The notes: a model not told the origin generated them from the letters alone. A stretch of DNA of 64,000 nucleotides from Desulfovibrio desulfuricans DSM 642 (GCF_000420465.1 NZ_ATUZ01000016.1:62001-126000), one strand, 5' to 3'; positions 1 through 10,024 are shown, counted from the first letter of the stretch. Translations and numbers: made by a program.

Positions 1-468
1 CGCCTTGTGCTGCAAAAAATCCCCAATGTCCGCTTTTTCATGGCTGGCAGCGGAGACATGCTGCCGGCGTTGATCCGCAGGGCAGGGCAGTTGCGCATGG
101 GGCGGCGCTTCCATTTTGCCGGATTTTTGCGCGGCGAGGATGTGGACCGCATGTTCGCCCTCAGCGATCTTTATGTCATGCCTTCAGTCTCCGAGCCTTT
201 CGGCATAACGCCGCTGGAGGCCATGCTTTACGATGTGCCGGTGCTGCTCTCGCGCCAGTCGGGCGTTTCAGAAGTGCTGGAGCACGCCCTCAAGGCTGAT
301 TTTTGGGATACGCGCGACATGGCCGACAAAATCTGCGCCGTGCTGCGTTACCCCTGCCTTGCCGCCGAACTGGTGAAAAACTGCCGCGAAGAAATGAAAT
401 CCATTAGATGGGAAAATGCCGCCGACCAATTGCTGACCATTTACCGGGATGTCCTTGGAGGTCACTGA
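1..468 (+). CDS. Glycosyltransferase family 4, C-terminal part (cut by window start)
   Basis: The reading frame is open from the first base, so only the last 155 residues are seen. They form the nucleotide-sugar-binding half of a GT-B glycosyltransferase. Visible are the strand-loop near GSGD, the FAGFL strand, and the E-x7-E motif in SEPFGITPLE, which in GT4 enzymes contacts the donor sugar. The stop overlaps the next start (TGATG at 466-470), so this gene is translationally coupled to the GH57 gene and the synthase/phosphorylase fusion. By context it probably handles alpha-glucan or glycogen, but the acceptor cannot be told from this fragment. Confidence 0.85.
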   Translation, partial: RLVLQKIPNVRFFMAGSGDMLPALIRRAGQLRMGRRFHFAGFLRGEDVDRMFALSDLYVMPSVSEPFGITPLEAMLYDVPVLLSRQSGVSEVLEHALKADFWDTRDMADKICAVLRYPCLAAELVKNCREEMKSIRWENAADQLLTIYRDVLGGH

Positions 469-1724
469 TGCCTGCGCTATGTCTGTGTTTCAATATACAT
501 GAGCCGTACCAGTTCCGCCGCTACACGGTTTTCGATATGGGGCAGAGCTCCGTTTACGAAGACGATGACCGCAACTGCGAAACCATGCTGCGCGCGGCGC
601 GCCTATGTTATCTGCCAGCCGCAGAAATGCTGCTCAGGCTTGTGCGCCGTCATGAAGGCGCGTTTGCGGTATCGCTGTGCGTTTCGGGCACCGCTCTGGA
701 TCTTTTTGAGCAGTACACCCCTGAAGTCACAGAAAGCCTGTGCGCCCTCGCGGCTACGGGCTGCGTGGAATTTGTTGCCGAAACCTCGGCGCATTCGCTG
801 GCCTTTCTGTATTCACGCGAGGAATTTGACAGACAGGTCAAGGCGCAGAGCGCGCGCATCAAAAAACTGTTTGGCAAAAAGCCCACCACCTTCATGCATA
901 CGGAATGCGTGTTCAACAATGACCTTGCCGCCGCCTTGCAACAGCTTGGTTTTAAAACCGCGCTGGCCGAGGGTGCGGATCAGGTGCTTGGCTGGCGCAG
1001 CCCCAACTGGGTGTACCGCCCGGTTTCCGGCCCCAAGATGAATCTTTTACTGCGCAATACGGCCCTTTCTGACGACATGGGCCTGCGCTTTGGCGACAGG
1101 GGCTGGAGCGACTGGCCGCTCACAGCCGACAAGTTCGCCTCGTGGTGCCACAGCCTGGGCGACAAGGCGGATGTGATCAATATTTACAATGATTTTCATA
1201 TATTCGGCCTGCGTCATGGGCAGGATTCGGGCATCTTCGATTTTATGTCGGCCCTGCCCGAGGCCCTGCTGCGCGACAACCGCTTCAGGTTTGCCACGCC
1301 CGGCTCCATTGCCGGAAAGCGCGCCCCCGCCGGAGAGGTGGACGTGCCCCAGTTCGTGTCGTGGGAAGAAAGCGGCCATGACCTGACCTCGTGGCTTGGC
1401 AACGACATGCAGAAAGACGCCATCCATACGCTTTACAGCCTGGCCGCCCTGGTGAGGGCCAGCGGCGACAAGATGCTGCTGCACGACTATGAGCGCCTGC
1501 AAACCGCCGACCATTTCCGGCACATGTCCACCAAGTGGTTTTCCGGCCCTCGGCAGGACAGACCCAGCCCCTTTGACAGCCCCTATGATGCCTATATCAC
1601 CTATATGAATGTGCTGGCAGATTTTGAGCTGCGTCTTGAAGCCGCAGAACTGGCAGGCAAGGAACTCAAGCCCCGCAGGGCACGCAAGAACAGCCTCCGT
1701 TCCGGCACTAATGCGTCCGTTTAA
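468..1724 (+). CDS. GH57 family glycoside hydrolase / alpha-glucan-acting enzyme
   Basis: A 418-residue protein of the GH57 (thermostable alpha-amylase, 4-alpha-glucanotransferase) fold. The N-terminal strand carries NIHEPYQFR (H11), matching the H-Q-P-Y region of the family. The segment HTECVFNND contains E146, which aligns with the family nucleophile, and IYNDFHIFG contains D242, aligning with the acid/base Asp, so both catalytic residues look intact. The start at 468 overlaps the upstream stop and fits the family N-terminus; in-frame upstream codons would add unrelated residues. It lies 29 bp before the glycogen synthase/phosphorylase fusion and belongs to the same operon. Probably cytoplasmic alpha-glucan debranching, branching or transfer; the exact reaction is not determined. 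Confidence 0.88.
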   Translation: MPALCLCFNIHEPYQFRRYTVFDMGQSSVYEDDDRNCETMLRAARLCYLPAAEMLLRLVRRHEGAFAVSLCVSGTALDLFEQYTPEVTESLCALAATGCVEFVAETSAHSLAFLYSREEFDRQVKAQSARIKKLFGKKPTTFMHTECVFNNDLAAALQQLGFKTALAEGADQVLGWRSPNWVYRPVSGPKMNLLLRNTALSDDMGLRFGDRGWSDWPLTADKFASWCHSLGDKADVINIYNDFHIFGLRHGQDSGIFDFMSALPEALLRDNRFRFATPGSIAGKRAPAGEVDVPQFVSWEESGHDLTSWLGNDMQKDAIHTLYSLAALVRASGDKMLLHDYERLQTADHFRHMSTKWFSGPRQDRPSPFDSPYDAYITYMNVLADFELRLEAAELAGKELKPRRARKNSLRSGTNASV

Positions 1725-1753
1725 GCCAATCGGCCTTTCCATAAGGAGAAAGC

Positions 1754-4700
1754 ATGAATTTCGATAATACCACCGTCACGTTGTTTGAGGTCAGTTGGGA
1801 AGTCTGCAACAAGGTGGGGGGCATCTACTCTGTGGTCAGCAGCAAGGCATTGCAGGCTGTAGAGCAGTTTGGCGAGGACTATTTTCTCCTTGGCCCGTCC
1901 CTGGCGGAGAATGTGGGTTTTGAAGAAACTGACGAGAATATCTGGGATTCGCTCCGTCTTGCATTTGCTACAAAGGATCTCAAATGCCGTATGGGCCGCT
2001 GGAATATCCCCGGTCGCCCCAAGGCCATTCTGGTGGATTTTGCCAAGAGATATTCCAGTAACCAGCTTTTGTACGATCTGTGGAAAAATTACGGTGTGGA
2101 TTCGCTTTCCGGAGGATGGGACTATATTGAACCCGTCATGTTCGCCACGGCCTGCAGTGCGGTTATCGCGGCCATTCATGAAAGCCGTGTAGAACCCCTT
2201 GAGGGACGTAGCGTTGCCCTGTTCCACGAATGGATGTGCGGCGCGGGCCTGCTTTCACTCAAAAAAATGTCACCCGGCATAGGCACGGTATTCACCACCC
2301 ATGCCACCATGCTTGGGCGGGCCATGGCCGGAACCGGGCGGGATATCTATTCCAACCTGCGCAGCATCAACCCCGCCAACGAGGCCGCAGCCCTGAACAT
2401 CACGGCCAAGTGGTCGCTTGAGGGGGCCAGCGCGCGCGAGGCGGACGTGTTCACCACCGTCAGCCCCATCACCGGGGAGGAATCAACGGTGCTGCTGGGG
2501 CGGCAGCCTGATGTCATCACCACCAACGGTCTGGATATGCGGGTTATCCCCGATTATTCCGTAGACCGCTCCCGCCCCACTGAACACCGGGCGCGCATAG
2601 TGGAGGCCTCCAACCGCTTTCTACGTTGCGAACTGCCCGCAAACACACGCATTTTTGCCATTTCTGGCCGCTATGAAATGCACAACAAGGGCGTGGACAT
2701 CTTTCTTGATGCCCTGGCAAAACTTGAGCAAAGCCTCGCGGGCACGGACGCTTCCATTCTGGCCCTGTGCCTTGTCATGGGCGGGCATACGGGCGTTAAT
2801 GCCGCTGCGGTTTCTGGCGACCCCGAGGCCAACGACAACGGCCTGCCCTTTATCTGCACGCATTTCGCCTGGAACGCGCCGCAAGATCCGATTCTCAATG
2901 CCTGCCATCGGTTGGGTCTGAACAACAGGCCGGAAAACAGGGTCAAGGTCATCTTTGTGCCAGCCATGCTCAATGGGGAAGACGGCTTTTTGAATATGCC
3001 CTACGATGATGTCATGTCGGCCTGCGATGTGGGTTGCTTCCCCTCCTGGTACGAGCCGTGGGGGTATACGCCGCAGGAAAGCGCGGCCTGGGCCGTGCCC
3101 ACCATTACCACTGATCTTTCAGGTTTTGGCATGTGGGCGCGCACACAGTTGCAGGAGGGGGCCGCTGCGCCCAAGGGCGTGTGCGTCATGCCCCGCCGGG
3201 GCATGAACCTTGAGCAAAGCGCCACAGTGCTGCACGAGCATCTGATCCGCGCCGCCACCTGCGCAGTGGATGATTTGCCCCAATGGCGCGCGGAGGCGCG
3301 TGCGCTGGCGGAAAAATCATCGTGGCAGTTCTTTTTTGAAAACTACGTCAGAGCCTTTGAAATAGCCTTCAAAAAAGCCTCCACCCGGATTAACTGTGAT
3401 TGCGGGCATGCGGCTCTGGCGAGGGTGCTTTCCACATCGTGTTCTGCCACGCCATTTTTGCGGCCCATAATGGCTGTTGCCGAGGTGCCGGAAGAGCTTT
3501 CCCGCCTGCGCGACATTGCCCGCAACGTGTGGTGGTGCTGGCACGACAAGGCCAAGGCCCTGTTCATGGCCCTGAGCCCCTCCCATTGGGAAAACTGGCG
3601 TAATCCTCTCAGAGTGCTGGAGCAGGCCGATCCGGAGCGCTTCCGCGATCTGCTGGAAAATGAAGACTACATGAATCTTTACCGTGAGGTCGTCGCCAAG
3701 TTTGACGCCTACATGGCCGAGCCCATCCGTTCGCTCAGCACGGATGTGACGCCAGAAGCCCCCATTGCCTACTTTTCCACAGAATACGGCCTGAGCGAAT
3801 CCATCCCCATTTATTCCGGCGGGCTGGGCGTCCTCTCTGGCGATCACCTCAAGTCAGCCTCGGACATGGCTATCCCCCTGGTGGGCGTTGGGCTTTTATA
3901 CAAAAACGGGTACTTCCGGCAGGATATAGACGCCGATGGGCGGCAGGTGGCCCAGTATCCCGTCAACAACTTCGGCCTCATGCCCATTTCGATGGTGTAC
4001 GATGCGGACAATCAGCCGGTCTATGTGCAGCTTGAACTGCCGGGCCGTCTGCTGTTTGCAAGGGTGTGGAAACTGGCCGTGGGCCGCATAACCCTGTACC
4101 TCATGGATACGGACACCCGTCGCAATACTGATGAAGACCGCCGCATTACCGACAAGCTCTATGAGGCCAACCGCGAGGTACGCCTGTTGCAGGAAATGCT
4201 GCTGGGCATGGGCGGCATGCGGCTGCTGCGCACGATGCGCATAATGCCCAGCGTTTTTCATATGAATGAAGGGCACTCGGCCTTTATGGCAATGGAACGC
4301 CTTCAGGAATGCCTGAGCATGGGCATGAACTATACCGAGGCAACTGTGCGAGTGCGCTCCAATACGGTCTTTACCACGCACACGCCCGTGCCTGCTGGCA
4401 ACGAATCGTTTTCTCTGGAGCTGATGGAACGGTATTTCAGCGGGATCGCCGCCAACCTTGGTTTGTCCTGGCAGCAATTTGTGCAGCTTGGGCAGATAGA
4501 GGGCGGCAACAGCAATTCCTTTGAAATGACGGTGCTGGCTTTGCGGCATTCGTGCTGGGCCAACGGTGTGAGCCGTCTGCACGGTGTTGTTTCGCGCCAC
4601 ATGTGGAACAACCTCTGGAAAAGCCTGCCCGTGGCGGAAACGCCCATCGGGCACGTTACCAACGGTATTCACATGCCGTCCTATGTGGGCAGCTGGATGC

Positions 4701-6010
4701 ATGAACTGCTGCACCAGTACCTTGGTTCTGGCTGGATGCAGTCGCCTCCCGGTTCCGGCGTATGGGACAAGGTGGACCAGATTCCTGACGAGGCCTTCTG
4801 GGCGGCCCGCATGCACCAGAAGGAAGCCCTGCTTGACGACCTGCGCCGCCGGATCCCGGAATTTATCCAGAAGTTTCATCTGTCAGCGGATGAGCGCAAG
4901 CACATGGAATCCATGCTCAAACCCGATACCCTCATCATCGGTTTTGCCCGCAGATTCGCCCCCTACAAGCGCGCCACGCTGATTTTTGCAGACCCGGACA
5001 GGTTGGCCCGCATACTCAGCAATACCAATCGGCCTGTGGTGCTGGTATTTTCCGGCAAGGCGCATCCAGCGGACGAGGCGGGCATCAACATGATTCAGGA
5101 AGTGCTGCGCATGTGCCGCGACGAGCGCTTTCTGGGCCGCATATTCTTTGTGGAAAACTACAGTCTGGCTGTATCGCGCATTATGGCGCAGGGCTGCGAT
5201 GTCTGGCTCAATACGCCGCGCAGGCCGCACGAGGCCTCGGGCACCAGCGGTATGAAACTGCCCGTCAACGGCGGCATCAACCTGAGTATTTCTGACGGCT
5301 GGTGGTGCGAGGGCTATAACCGGCAGAACGGCTGGACCATTGGTCCGGTGGTTTCCACAGAACTGCCCAGCAGCGAGCAGAATGACTACGCCGATGCCGA
5401 GGACCTGTATTCACTACTGGAAAACGCTGTTGTACCCCTGTACTTTGAGCGCGATGCAGAAGGCCTGCCCCTGGAATGGATTGCCACGGCCAAGCGTTCA
5501 CTTAAAAGTCTCACGGCCATGTACAGCAGCAACCGCATGCTCAATGATTATATACGCCAGTTTTATCTGCGGGCAGCGCGCAGGCGCAACATGCTGCGCG
5601 ACAACAACTGGGAGGCCTGCCGTGCCCTTGCCGCATGGCAGAGTGATTTGCCCGCGCGCTTTGGCACGGTCAAGGTGGACGAACTGACCATCAGCGGTGT
5701 GGAAAACAATACCATGATCTGCGGCGAACCCGTGAGTGTGCAACTGCGCATGCACCTTGGCGAAATGAAGCCGCAGGAAATTCTGGTGCAGCTTGTGATC
5801 GGGCAGGCGCTCATTAACGGCAGCTTCCGCGACAAGCCGGAAATATTGCGGCTTGAACCAAGAGCAGGAGAAAACGGACAGGAATGCATGCGCTATACCG
5901 CAAGTTACATTCCAACGTTCAGCGGTCATTACCGATACGGCGTACGCATCATGCCCGTGCATCCGGCGCAGGCTTCGCCGCTGGAAACGGATAATATCCT
6001 CTGGGCCTAG
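1754..6010 (+). CDS. Fused GT3 glycogen synthase - GT35 alpha-glucan phosphorylase
   Basis: A 1418-residue two-enzyme fusion. Residues 1 to about 545 are a GT3 (eukaryote-type) glycogen synthase: the start has EVSWEVCNKVGGIYSV and the donor site has SWYEPWGYTPQE with the E-x7-E pair. After a short linker, residues about 575-690 are the DUF3417 module that precedes bacterial alpha-glucan phosphorylases (RNVWWCW), followed by the GT35 catalytic domain. The PLP-binding lysine is K1168 in GTSGMKLPVNGG. The last 80 residues look like a beta-rich accessory domain. SD AAGGAG lies before the ATG at 1754. One chain thus carries glycogen synthesis and phosphorolysis, usually separate and oppositely regulated enzymes. 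No glgC is seen in the window. Confidence 0.93.
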   Translation: MNFDNTTVTLFEVSWEVCNKVGGIYSVVSSKALQAVEQFGEDYFLLGPSLAENVGFEETDENIWDSLRLAFATKDLKCRMGRWNIPGRPKAILVDFAKRYSSNQLLYDLWKNYGVDSLSGGWDYIEPVMFATACSAVIAAIHESRVEPLEGRSVALFHEWMCGAGLLSLKKMSPGIGTVFTTHATMLGRAMAGTGRDIYSNLRSINPANEAAALNITAKWSLEGASAREADVFTTVSPITGEESTVLLGRQPDVITTNGLDMRVIPDYSVDRSRPTEHRARIVEASNRFLRCELPANTRIFAISGRYEMHNKGVDIFLDALAKLEQSLAGTDASILALCLVMGGHTGVNAAAVSGDPEANDNGLPFICTHFAWNAPQDPILNACHRLGLNNRPENRVKVIFVPAMLNGEDGFLNMPYDDVMSACDVGCFPSWYEPWGYTPQESAAWAVPTITTDLSGFGMWARTQLQEGAAAPKGVCVMPRRGMNLEQSATVLHEHLIRAATCAVDDLPQWRAEARALAEKSSWQFFFENYVRAFEIAFKKASTRINCDCGHAALARVLSTSCSATPFLRPIMAVAEVPEELSRLRDIARNVWWCWHDKAKALFMALSPSHWENWRNPLRVLEQADPERFRDLLENEDYMNLYREVVAKFDAYMAEPIRSLSTDVTPEAPIAYFSTEYGLSESIPIYSGGLGVLSGDHLKSASDMAIPLVGVGLLYKNGYFRQDIDADGRQVAQYPVNNFGLMPISMVYDADNQPVYVQLELPGRLLFARVWKLAVGRITLYLMDTDTRRNTDEDRRITDKLYEANREVRLLQEMLLGMGGMRLLRTMRIMPSVFHMNEGHSAFMAMERLQECLSMGMNYTEATVRVRSNTVFTTHTPVPAGNESFSLELMERYFSGIAANLGLSWQQFVQLGQIEGGNSNSFEMTVLALRHSCWANGVSRLHGVVSRHMWNNLWKSLPVAETPIGHVTNGIHMPSYVGSWMHELLHQYLGSGWMQSPPGSGVWDKVDQIPDEAFWAARMHQKEALLDDLRRRIPEFIQKFHLSADERKHMESMLKPDTLIIGFARRFAPYKRATLIFADPDRLARILSNTNRPVVLVFSGKAHPADEAGINMIQEVLRMCRDERFLGRIFFVENYSLAVSRIMAQGCDVWLNTPRRPHEASGTSGMKLPVNGGINLSISDGWWCEGYNRQNGWTIGPVVSTELPSSEQNDYADAEDLYSLLENAVVPLYFERDAEGLPLEWIATAKRSLKSLTAMYSSNRMLNDYIRQFYLRAARRRNMLRDNNWEACRALAAWQSDLPARFGTVKVDELTISGVENNTMICGEPVSVQLRMHLGEMKPQEILVQLVIGQALINGSFRDKPEILRLEPRAGENGQECMRYTASYIPTFSGHYRYGVRIMPVHPAQASPLETDNILWA

Positions 6011-6046
6011 GCGTTTTACCGCTCTTTATGGGCTGAAAGCTAGTTA

Positions 6047-6086
6047 TGCCGCGCTCCGTGTTTGAACGGGGCGCGGCAGTTTTTTT
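6047..6086 (+). terminator. Intrinsic terminator after glycogen operon
   Basis: Stem of TGCCGCGC paired with GCGCGGCA plus CCGT/ACGG with one wobble, followed by a run of seven T. It lies 37 bp after the fusion gene stop. Confidence 0.85.
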
Positions 6087-6214
6087 GCTGGGGGAGGGCG
6101 ATGCCTGTATTGATGGCATTGCCAAGGCATAAGGGGTGTCTTATGATTTGGCACTATGCCCACAGCCATACGCTGAATCCCTGGGCGGCCTGCACCACAT
6201 ACCTTGGGGGAATT

Positions 6215-7402
6215 ATGATCTACCGCCGCGCTGTTTCGTCCCGGTTTTCTCAAGTTCCACGTGTTGCTTGTCTGTCGGTCATCCTTGGCGTGGCGTGTCT
6301 CATGATGGTTGCCTGCGCTGGCATAAAAACGCGTGAAGCAGATGATCTCCGTAGCACGGTAGTGGCGCTGGCTGCAAAAAAAGCAGCCTTGCCGGAAGTT
6401 CCTGGGCTTTCGGTTGCCTTGCTGCGCAAGGGGGAGGATACCCCCGTGTGCGCTGCCTTTGGCAATACCTCGCTGGAAAATCCCACGCCCATGACTACAG
6501 CCTCGCGGTTTAAAATAGGCTCTGTAACCAAGGTTTTTACGGCTACGCTTATCCATCGCCTTATTGAAGAGGGCAAGCTGGACTACAACACACCCATAAG
6601 TCGATTTTTCCCCACCTATCCCAACGGCAAGAATATTACCGTGCGCAATCTGCTGGAGCACACGTCGGGCATGCCGGAAATGCTTGCCCTTGTGCAGGTG
6701 CAGCAGAATTTGGCCCGTTACTGGTCAGCAGTGGAGCTTATTGACATGGCGGCAAAGCAGCCGCCTCTGTTCCGGCCCGGCACACGGCAGCAATATTGTA
6801 ATACCGGTTTCCTCATGCTTGCTGTTATTGCCGAAAAAATTACTGGCCGCCCCTATGGGGAGCAGGTGCTCGACATGTTTGTGGGCAAGCTGGGCATGAA
6901 GTCCCTGATGGTGGGCGTGGACGGAGCGGTGGTCACTCGCCTGGCAAATGGTTACACTTCTAACGGGAGCGAAATGCAACTGCCACTGGCAGCCAGTATT
7001 GCCATTGCCAAGGGCACAGGCAACCTTGAAGCCGCCCCGGATGATGTGGTGCGCCTTGTAAATCTTGACCGCGTGCTGAAAAACAACGTTCTTGAATCGT
7101 TGCCTCTCAGGCCTCTGGTTTTGCCAGATGGAAAGGAGGCCGTATCCATCTCAAAGAATAATCACTATGTCAGCAGTGAACTTGATGGTTGCACACTCTT
7201 TTTATTCAACGAACCCAGCATAGATCTGACAGGCAAGCTTGGATTATTCCCCGGCTTTGGCACGGCGTATTTTTATGACCGTCAGACAGGCTATGCCGTT
7301 GCTGTGAGCGTGAACAACGAAAAGGCCATTTCGCATGCCATAGCTCTGGGAGCGGAGATATTGCAGGCCATGAGGCAGCGGAGTGCGGAAACGGCACGTT
7401 GA
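6215..7402 (+). CDS. Serine beta-lactamase-like lipoprotein (class C/esterase fold)
   Basis: A 395-residue exported protein. The N-terminus has a hydrophobic stretch ending in LMMVAC, a plausible though non-ideal lipobox, so it is likely a lipoprotein. The mature part is a beta-lactamase/transpeptidase-like domain (PF00144 type). S-x-x-K is seen in KIGSVTKVF, and a Y-x-N equivalent in QQYCNTGF where Tyr-Cys-Asn replaces the usual Tyr-Ser-Asn. Such proteins include D-aminopeptidases, esterases and peptidoglycan hydrolases, and true beta-lactamase activity should not be assumed. The start at 6215 is preceded by GGGGG; codons further upstream are in frame but lack an SD. It stands alone between two terminators. 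Confidence 0.85.
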   Translation: MIYRRAVSSRFSQVPRVACLSVILGVACLMMVACAGIKTREADDLRSTVVALAAKKAALPEVPGLSVALLRKGEDTPVCAAFGNTSLENPTPMTTASRFKIGSVTKVFTATLIHRLIEEGKLDYNTPISRFFPTYPNGKNITVRNLLEHTSGMPEMLALVQVQQNLARYWSAVELIDMAAKQPPLFRPGTRQQYCNTGFLMLAVIAEKITGRPYGEQVLDMFVGKLGMKSLMVGVDGAVVTRLANGYTSNGSEMQLPLAASIAIAKGTGNLEAAPDDVVRLVNLDRVLKNNVLESLPLRPLVLPDGKEAVSISKNNHYVSSELDGCTLFLFNEPSIDLTGKLGLFPGFGTAYFYDRQTGYAVAVSVNNEKAISHAIALGAEILQAMRQRSAETAR

Positions 7403-7443
7403 TCTGCGCCAACTTGGGCATCTGTCCTGTGAATGCATGAAAC

Positions 7444-7479
7444 AAGGATGCGGCTGTTCTCTGGAACAGCCGCATCCTT
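7444..7479. terminator. Perfect hairpin between convergent genes
   Basis: A perfect 16-bp stem (AAGGATGCGGCTGTTC and its complement) with a 4-base loop lies between the convergent hydrolase and diguanylate cyclase genes. T-richness is modest and better on the minus side. Probably a bidirectional terminator. Confidence 0.75.
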
Positions 7480-7498
7480 GAGTATCAGGCAACAAGCC

Positions 7499-9742
7499 TT
7501 ATTGCAGTGGGTCGCCCTGCTGCGCATCGCCGTTCATTTCTTTATAAAACACGCATCTGTTTCTGCCCAGTTTTTTTGCCGCATAGGTGGCCTTGTCTGC
7601 CTTATTGAACAGTTCGGCATAGGTTGTGCCGTCCCGTGGGCTGCATGCCACGCCAACGCTGGCGGTCAGGGTGAGGCATGAGTGCTGGTCGCAGCATTGG
7701 GTGTGCAGTTGTTCCACAAGTATGTGGGCGCGCTCGCGTATGCCGTGCAGCGACATCTTTTCTGTACAGAAAACCAGAAATTCATCGCCGCCGATGCGTC
7801 CCACAATGTCCACGCCACGGAAATTGCGGCGGATGATTTGGGCCATGTCAAAGAGGGCCTTGTCGCCCCTGGCATGGCCGAAACGGTCATTGACGCCTTT
7901 GAAATTGTCAAAATCAACCATGAACATGGCGTAGAATTGCGGCAGGGGGGATTCGTGCGTTTCCAGAAATTGCGATACGGCTTTCTCCGTAGACATCTTG
8001 TTGCGCATGCCGGTGCCGCTGTCGCGCGTGGCCTGGGTGCGTAATTGCAGCTCCAGAGATTTCTGTTTGTCGATATCTGTAATAATGCCAATGGAGTAGA
8101 TAGGGGCACCCTGGGTATTGGCAATGTTGGAGGCCTCAATGCGAAACCAGCGGTATTCCCCCTCGGCATCACGCAAACGGGCTTCAAGGGTGCATTTATG
8201 CTGGTGCGGCGCAAGGCGCACTTCTTTTTGAAAAGCCACCAGGCGTTCCTGATCGTCAGGAAACAGCGGGATGGCCGGGTCGTTCTCGAGGATATTGAAA
8301 ACAGCGCCGAAGGTGTGCAGCCATTGGGCCGAACAGGAAAAATAGCCGTTGACCAGATTTTGTTCAAATATGTTGATGTCGTGCTGTTCCAGAATAAACT
8401 GGTAACGTTCATCGGATATGCGCTTGGAAAGCGCCGCTTCTTTATTGTGGGTAATGTCAAAGACAATGCTTTGTATGTACGATCGGCCGTGTTCAATGTT
8501 GACCACGGATCCTTTGTGGTACAGCCATATCAATGCTCCGCTCTTGGTGCGGGTGCGGTATTCCACATCTATGGGCTGGCTGTTTTTCATCTGCTTGCGC
8601 ATGGTGCGCAGCGTGGATTCACGGTCTTGTTCATACACTGTGGCAGAAAAACTGTTGCCGTATGTTTTTTTAAATTCCGCCTCGGTAAAGCCGAGCATTT
8701 TTACATAATTGGGGCTGACAAAAAGGAATATGCCGTCAGGACTGAAAAACTTGAGCACCCCGCCGGACATGCTGGTGATGATGGAGCGGTAATCCTCCTG
8801 CTGGCGGCGCAGCTTGCGGGAGGAGTTGCGCTCGAGCAACAGCAGGAATGTAAGGATTATGCCAGCCAGAATGACCAGCCGCCAGACAAGCTCGTTGGTG
8901 ATGAGCGACTGTTTTGAAGCTGCCGCATTGCCTGCTTGCTGCGGAACAAAGGAAACCATGCGCCAGCCAAAACGTTCAACAGGCGCTGTGGCGATGAAAA
9001 GGCCCGTGGCTTTGTCAAAAAAAGTCATGGACTGCTGTGCGCCGTCTGCAAATTTTTGCCGCAATATGGCCGCAACATTCGGGGGAAGTCCGCATGCGGT
9101 GAACGAAGCAAAGAGGTCATCCATGGCCTTGCCGGGGGGCGGCGACCAGAACAGGGGCTGGCCTGAATCGTCAAAAACCATGTTGTAGGTGTTGTTGCTG
9201 AACGCCCACGTTTCCATATTGGTTTCTATGGCTTCTGCCGGGAATTCGCTGATAAGAACCGCTTGTACGCTGCCGTGGGCAACCAGCGGGTTGGCAATGA
9301 TCAGAACCCGTGGGCTGGTGGTGCCGCCAGCGGTGGCAACATGGGTCAAGCCCTGGCGTGCGCGTAAAAAGATCGGGTCGTTGCTGTAGTCTGTCTGCGC
9401 CCCTCCGCCGTCAAAGCCCTTTCCTTCTGCATCAACAATGCTGAAACGCCTTACGCCATGGGCGTAAAACAGGGGGGCAAGGGCAAGCACGTATTCCCTG
9501 CTGACGCGGTATTCCTGCTGCGCCAGATACTTGGTCATGCCGCTCATTTCCATCATGCTGCTGCGAACAGACTGATAAAAATTGTTGCCCGCGCGGGCGT
9601 TCACCTCGGCAAGGCGCGTAAGCGTAGTGGCAGAGATGGTTGATGTAATATCGCTTGCGTAATCATGAATAAAAAAAATGGGGGCAAGAAATAAGAGAAC
9701 AAGAACGGCAAATGATATGAGAGGCTTGGAGATATCTGACAT
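7499..9742 (-). CDS. Membrane diguanylate cyclase (Cache-like, PAS, GGDEF)
   Basis: A 747-residue sensor. Residues 8-26 are a first membrane segment, followed by about 250 residues of periplasmic Cache-like sensor domain. A second membrane segment (WRLVILAGIILTFLLLL) comes before two PAS-type regions, the first with SPDGIFLFVSPNYVKMLGF. The C-terminus is a GGDEF domain with the full signature at 651-655. An RxxD inhibitory site (R642-x-x-D645) sits five residues upstream, so an active, product-inhibited cyclase making c-di-GMP is expected. The periplasmic ligand is unknown. The gene is monocistronic with a long leader. It may feed the c-di-GMP-linked secretion block at 50-61 kb, but nothing in the sequence proves that. 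Confidence 0.92.
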   Translation of the reverse strand: MSDISKPLISFAVLVLLFLAPIFFIHDYASDITSTISATTLTRLAEVNARAGNNFYQSVRSSMMEMSGMTKYLAQQEYRVSREYVLALAPLFYAHGVRRFSIVDAEGKGFDGGGAQTDYSNDPIFLRARQGLTHVATAGGTTSPRVLIIANPLVAHGSVQAVLISEFPAEAIETNMETWAFSNNTYNMVFDDSGQPLFWSPPPGKAMDDLFASFTACGLPPNVAAILRQKFADGAQQSMTFFDKATGLFIATAPVERFGWRMVSFVPQQAGNAAASKQSLITNELVWRLVILAGIILTFLLLLERNSSRKLRRQQEDYRSIITSMSGGVLKFFSPDGIFLFVSPNYVKMLGFTEAEFKKTYGNSFSATVYEQDRESTLRTMRKQMKNSQPIDVEYRTRTKSGALIWLYHKGSVVNIEHGRSYIQSIVFDITHNKEAALSKRISDERYQFILEQHDINIFEQNLVNGYFSCSAQWLHTFGAVFNILENDPAIPLFPDDQERLVAFQKEVRLAPHQHKCTLEARLRDAEGEYRWFRIEASNIANTQGAPIYSIGIITDIDKQKSLELQLRTQATRDSGTGMRNKMSTEKAVSQFLETHESPLPQFYAMFMVDFDNFKGVNDRFGHARGDKALFDMAQIIRRNFRGVDIVGRIGGDEFLVFCTEKMSLHGIRERAHILVEQLHTQCCDQHSCLTLTASVGVACSPRDGTTYAELFNKADKATYAAKKLGRNRCVFYKEMNGDAQQGDPLQ

Positions 9743-9994
9743 GTCTCATTATCCGTGGTTTTTGAACCAGGGTAGGCCGTTGAGACGAAAGAACCCCTGG
9801 GCATGGCCCGGGAGTTTGTATCTGCACGGTGCGTCAAAAGAGCCGCTGAGTATCAGTTGCTGATGTTCCAGCTGTATCGTGGGAGTCTCTGTATCATTGC
9901 CAAAAGCCGGGAAAGAGAAAATTCTTCTGTCTGTACATTCCCTGTTATGCATAAGGAAAGTGCAATCAGTATTAGCAGTCGTGATATTTTCTAG

Positions 9995-10024
9995 AGTTTA
10001 CGTGCGGTTTCCAGATGTTGTCAA
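9995..10024 (-). promoter_or_regulatory. Candidate promoter of diguanylate cyclase gene
   Basis: On the minus strand TTGACA (10024-10019), an 18-bp spacer and TAAACT (10000-9995). It would give a leader of about 250 bases before the start at 9742. Matched by eye only. Confidence 0.35.

Noticed and set aside
9743-9994. c-di-GMP (GEMM) riboswitch in the diguanylate cyclase leader
   Set aside because: The long leader invited it, but the conserved GCAAACC-type and GGGACGCAAAGCC-type blocks are absent.
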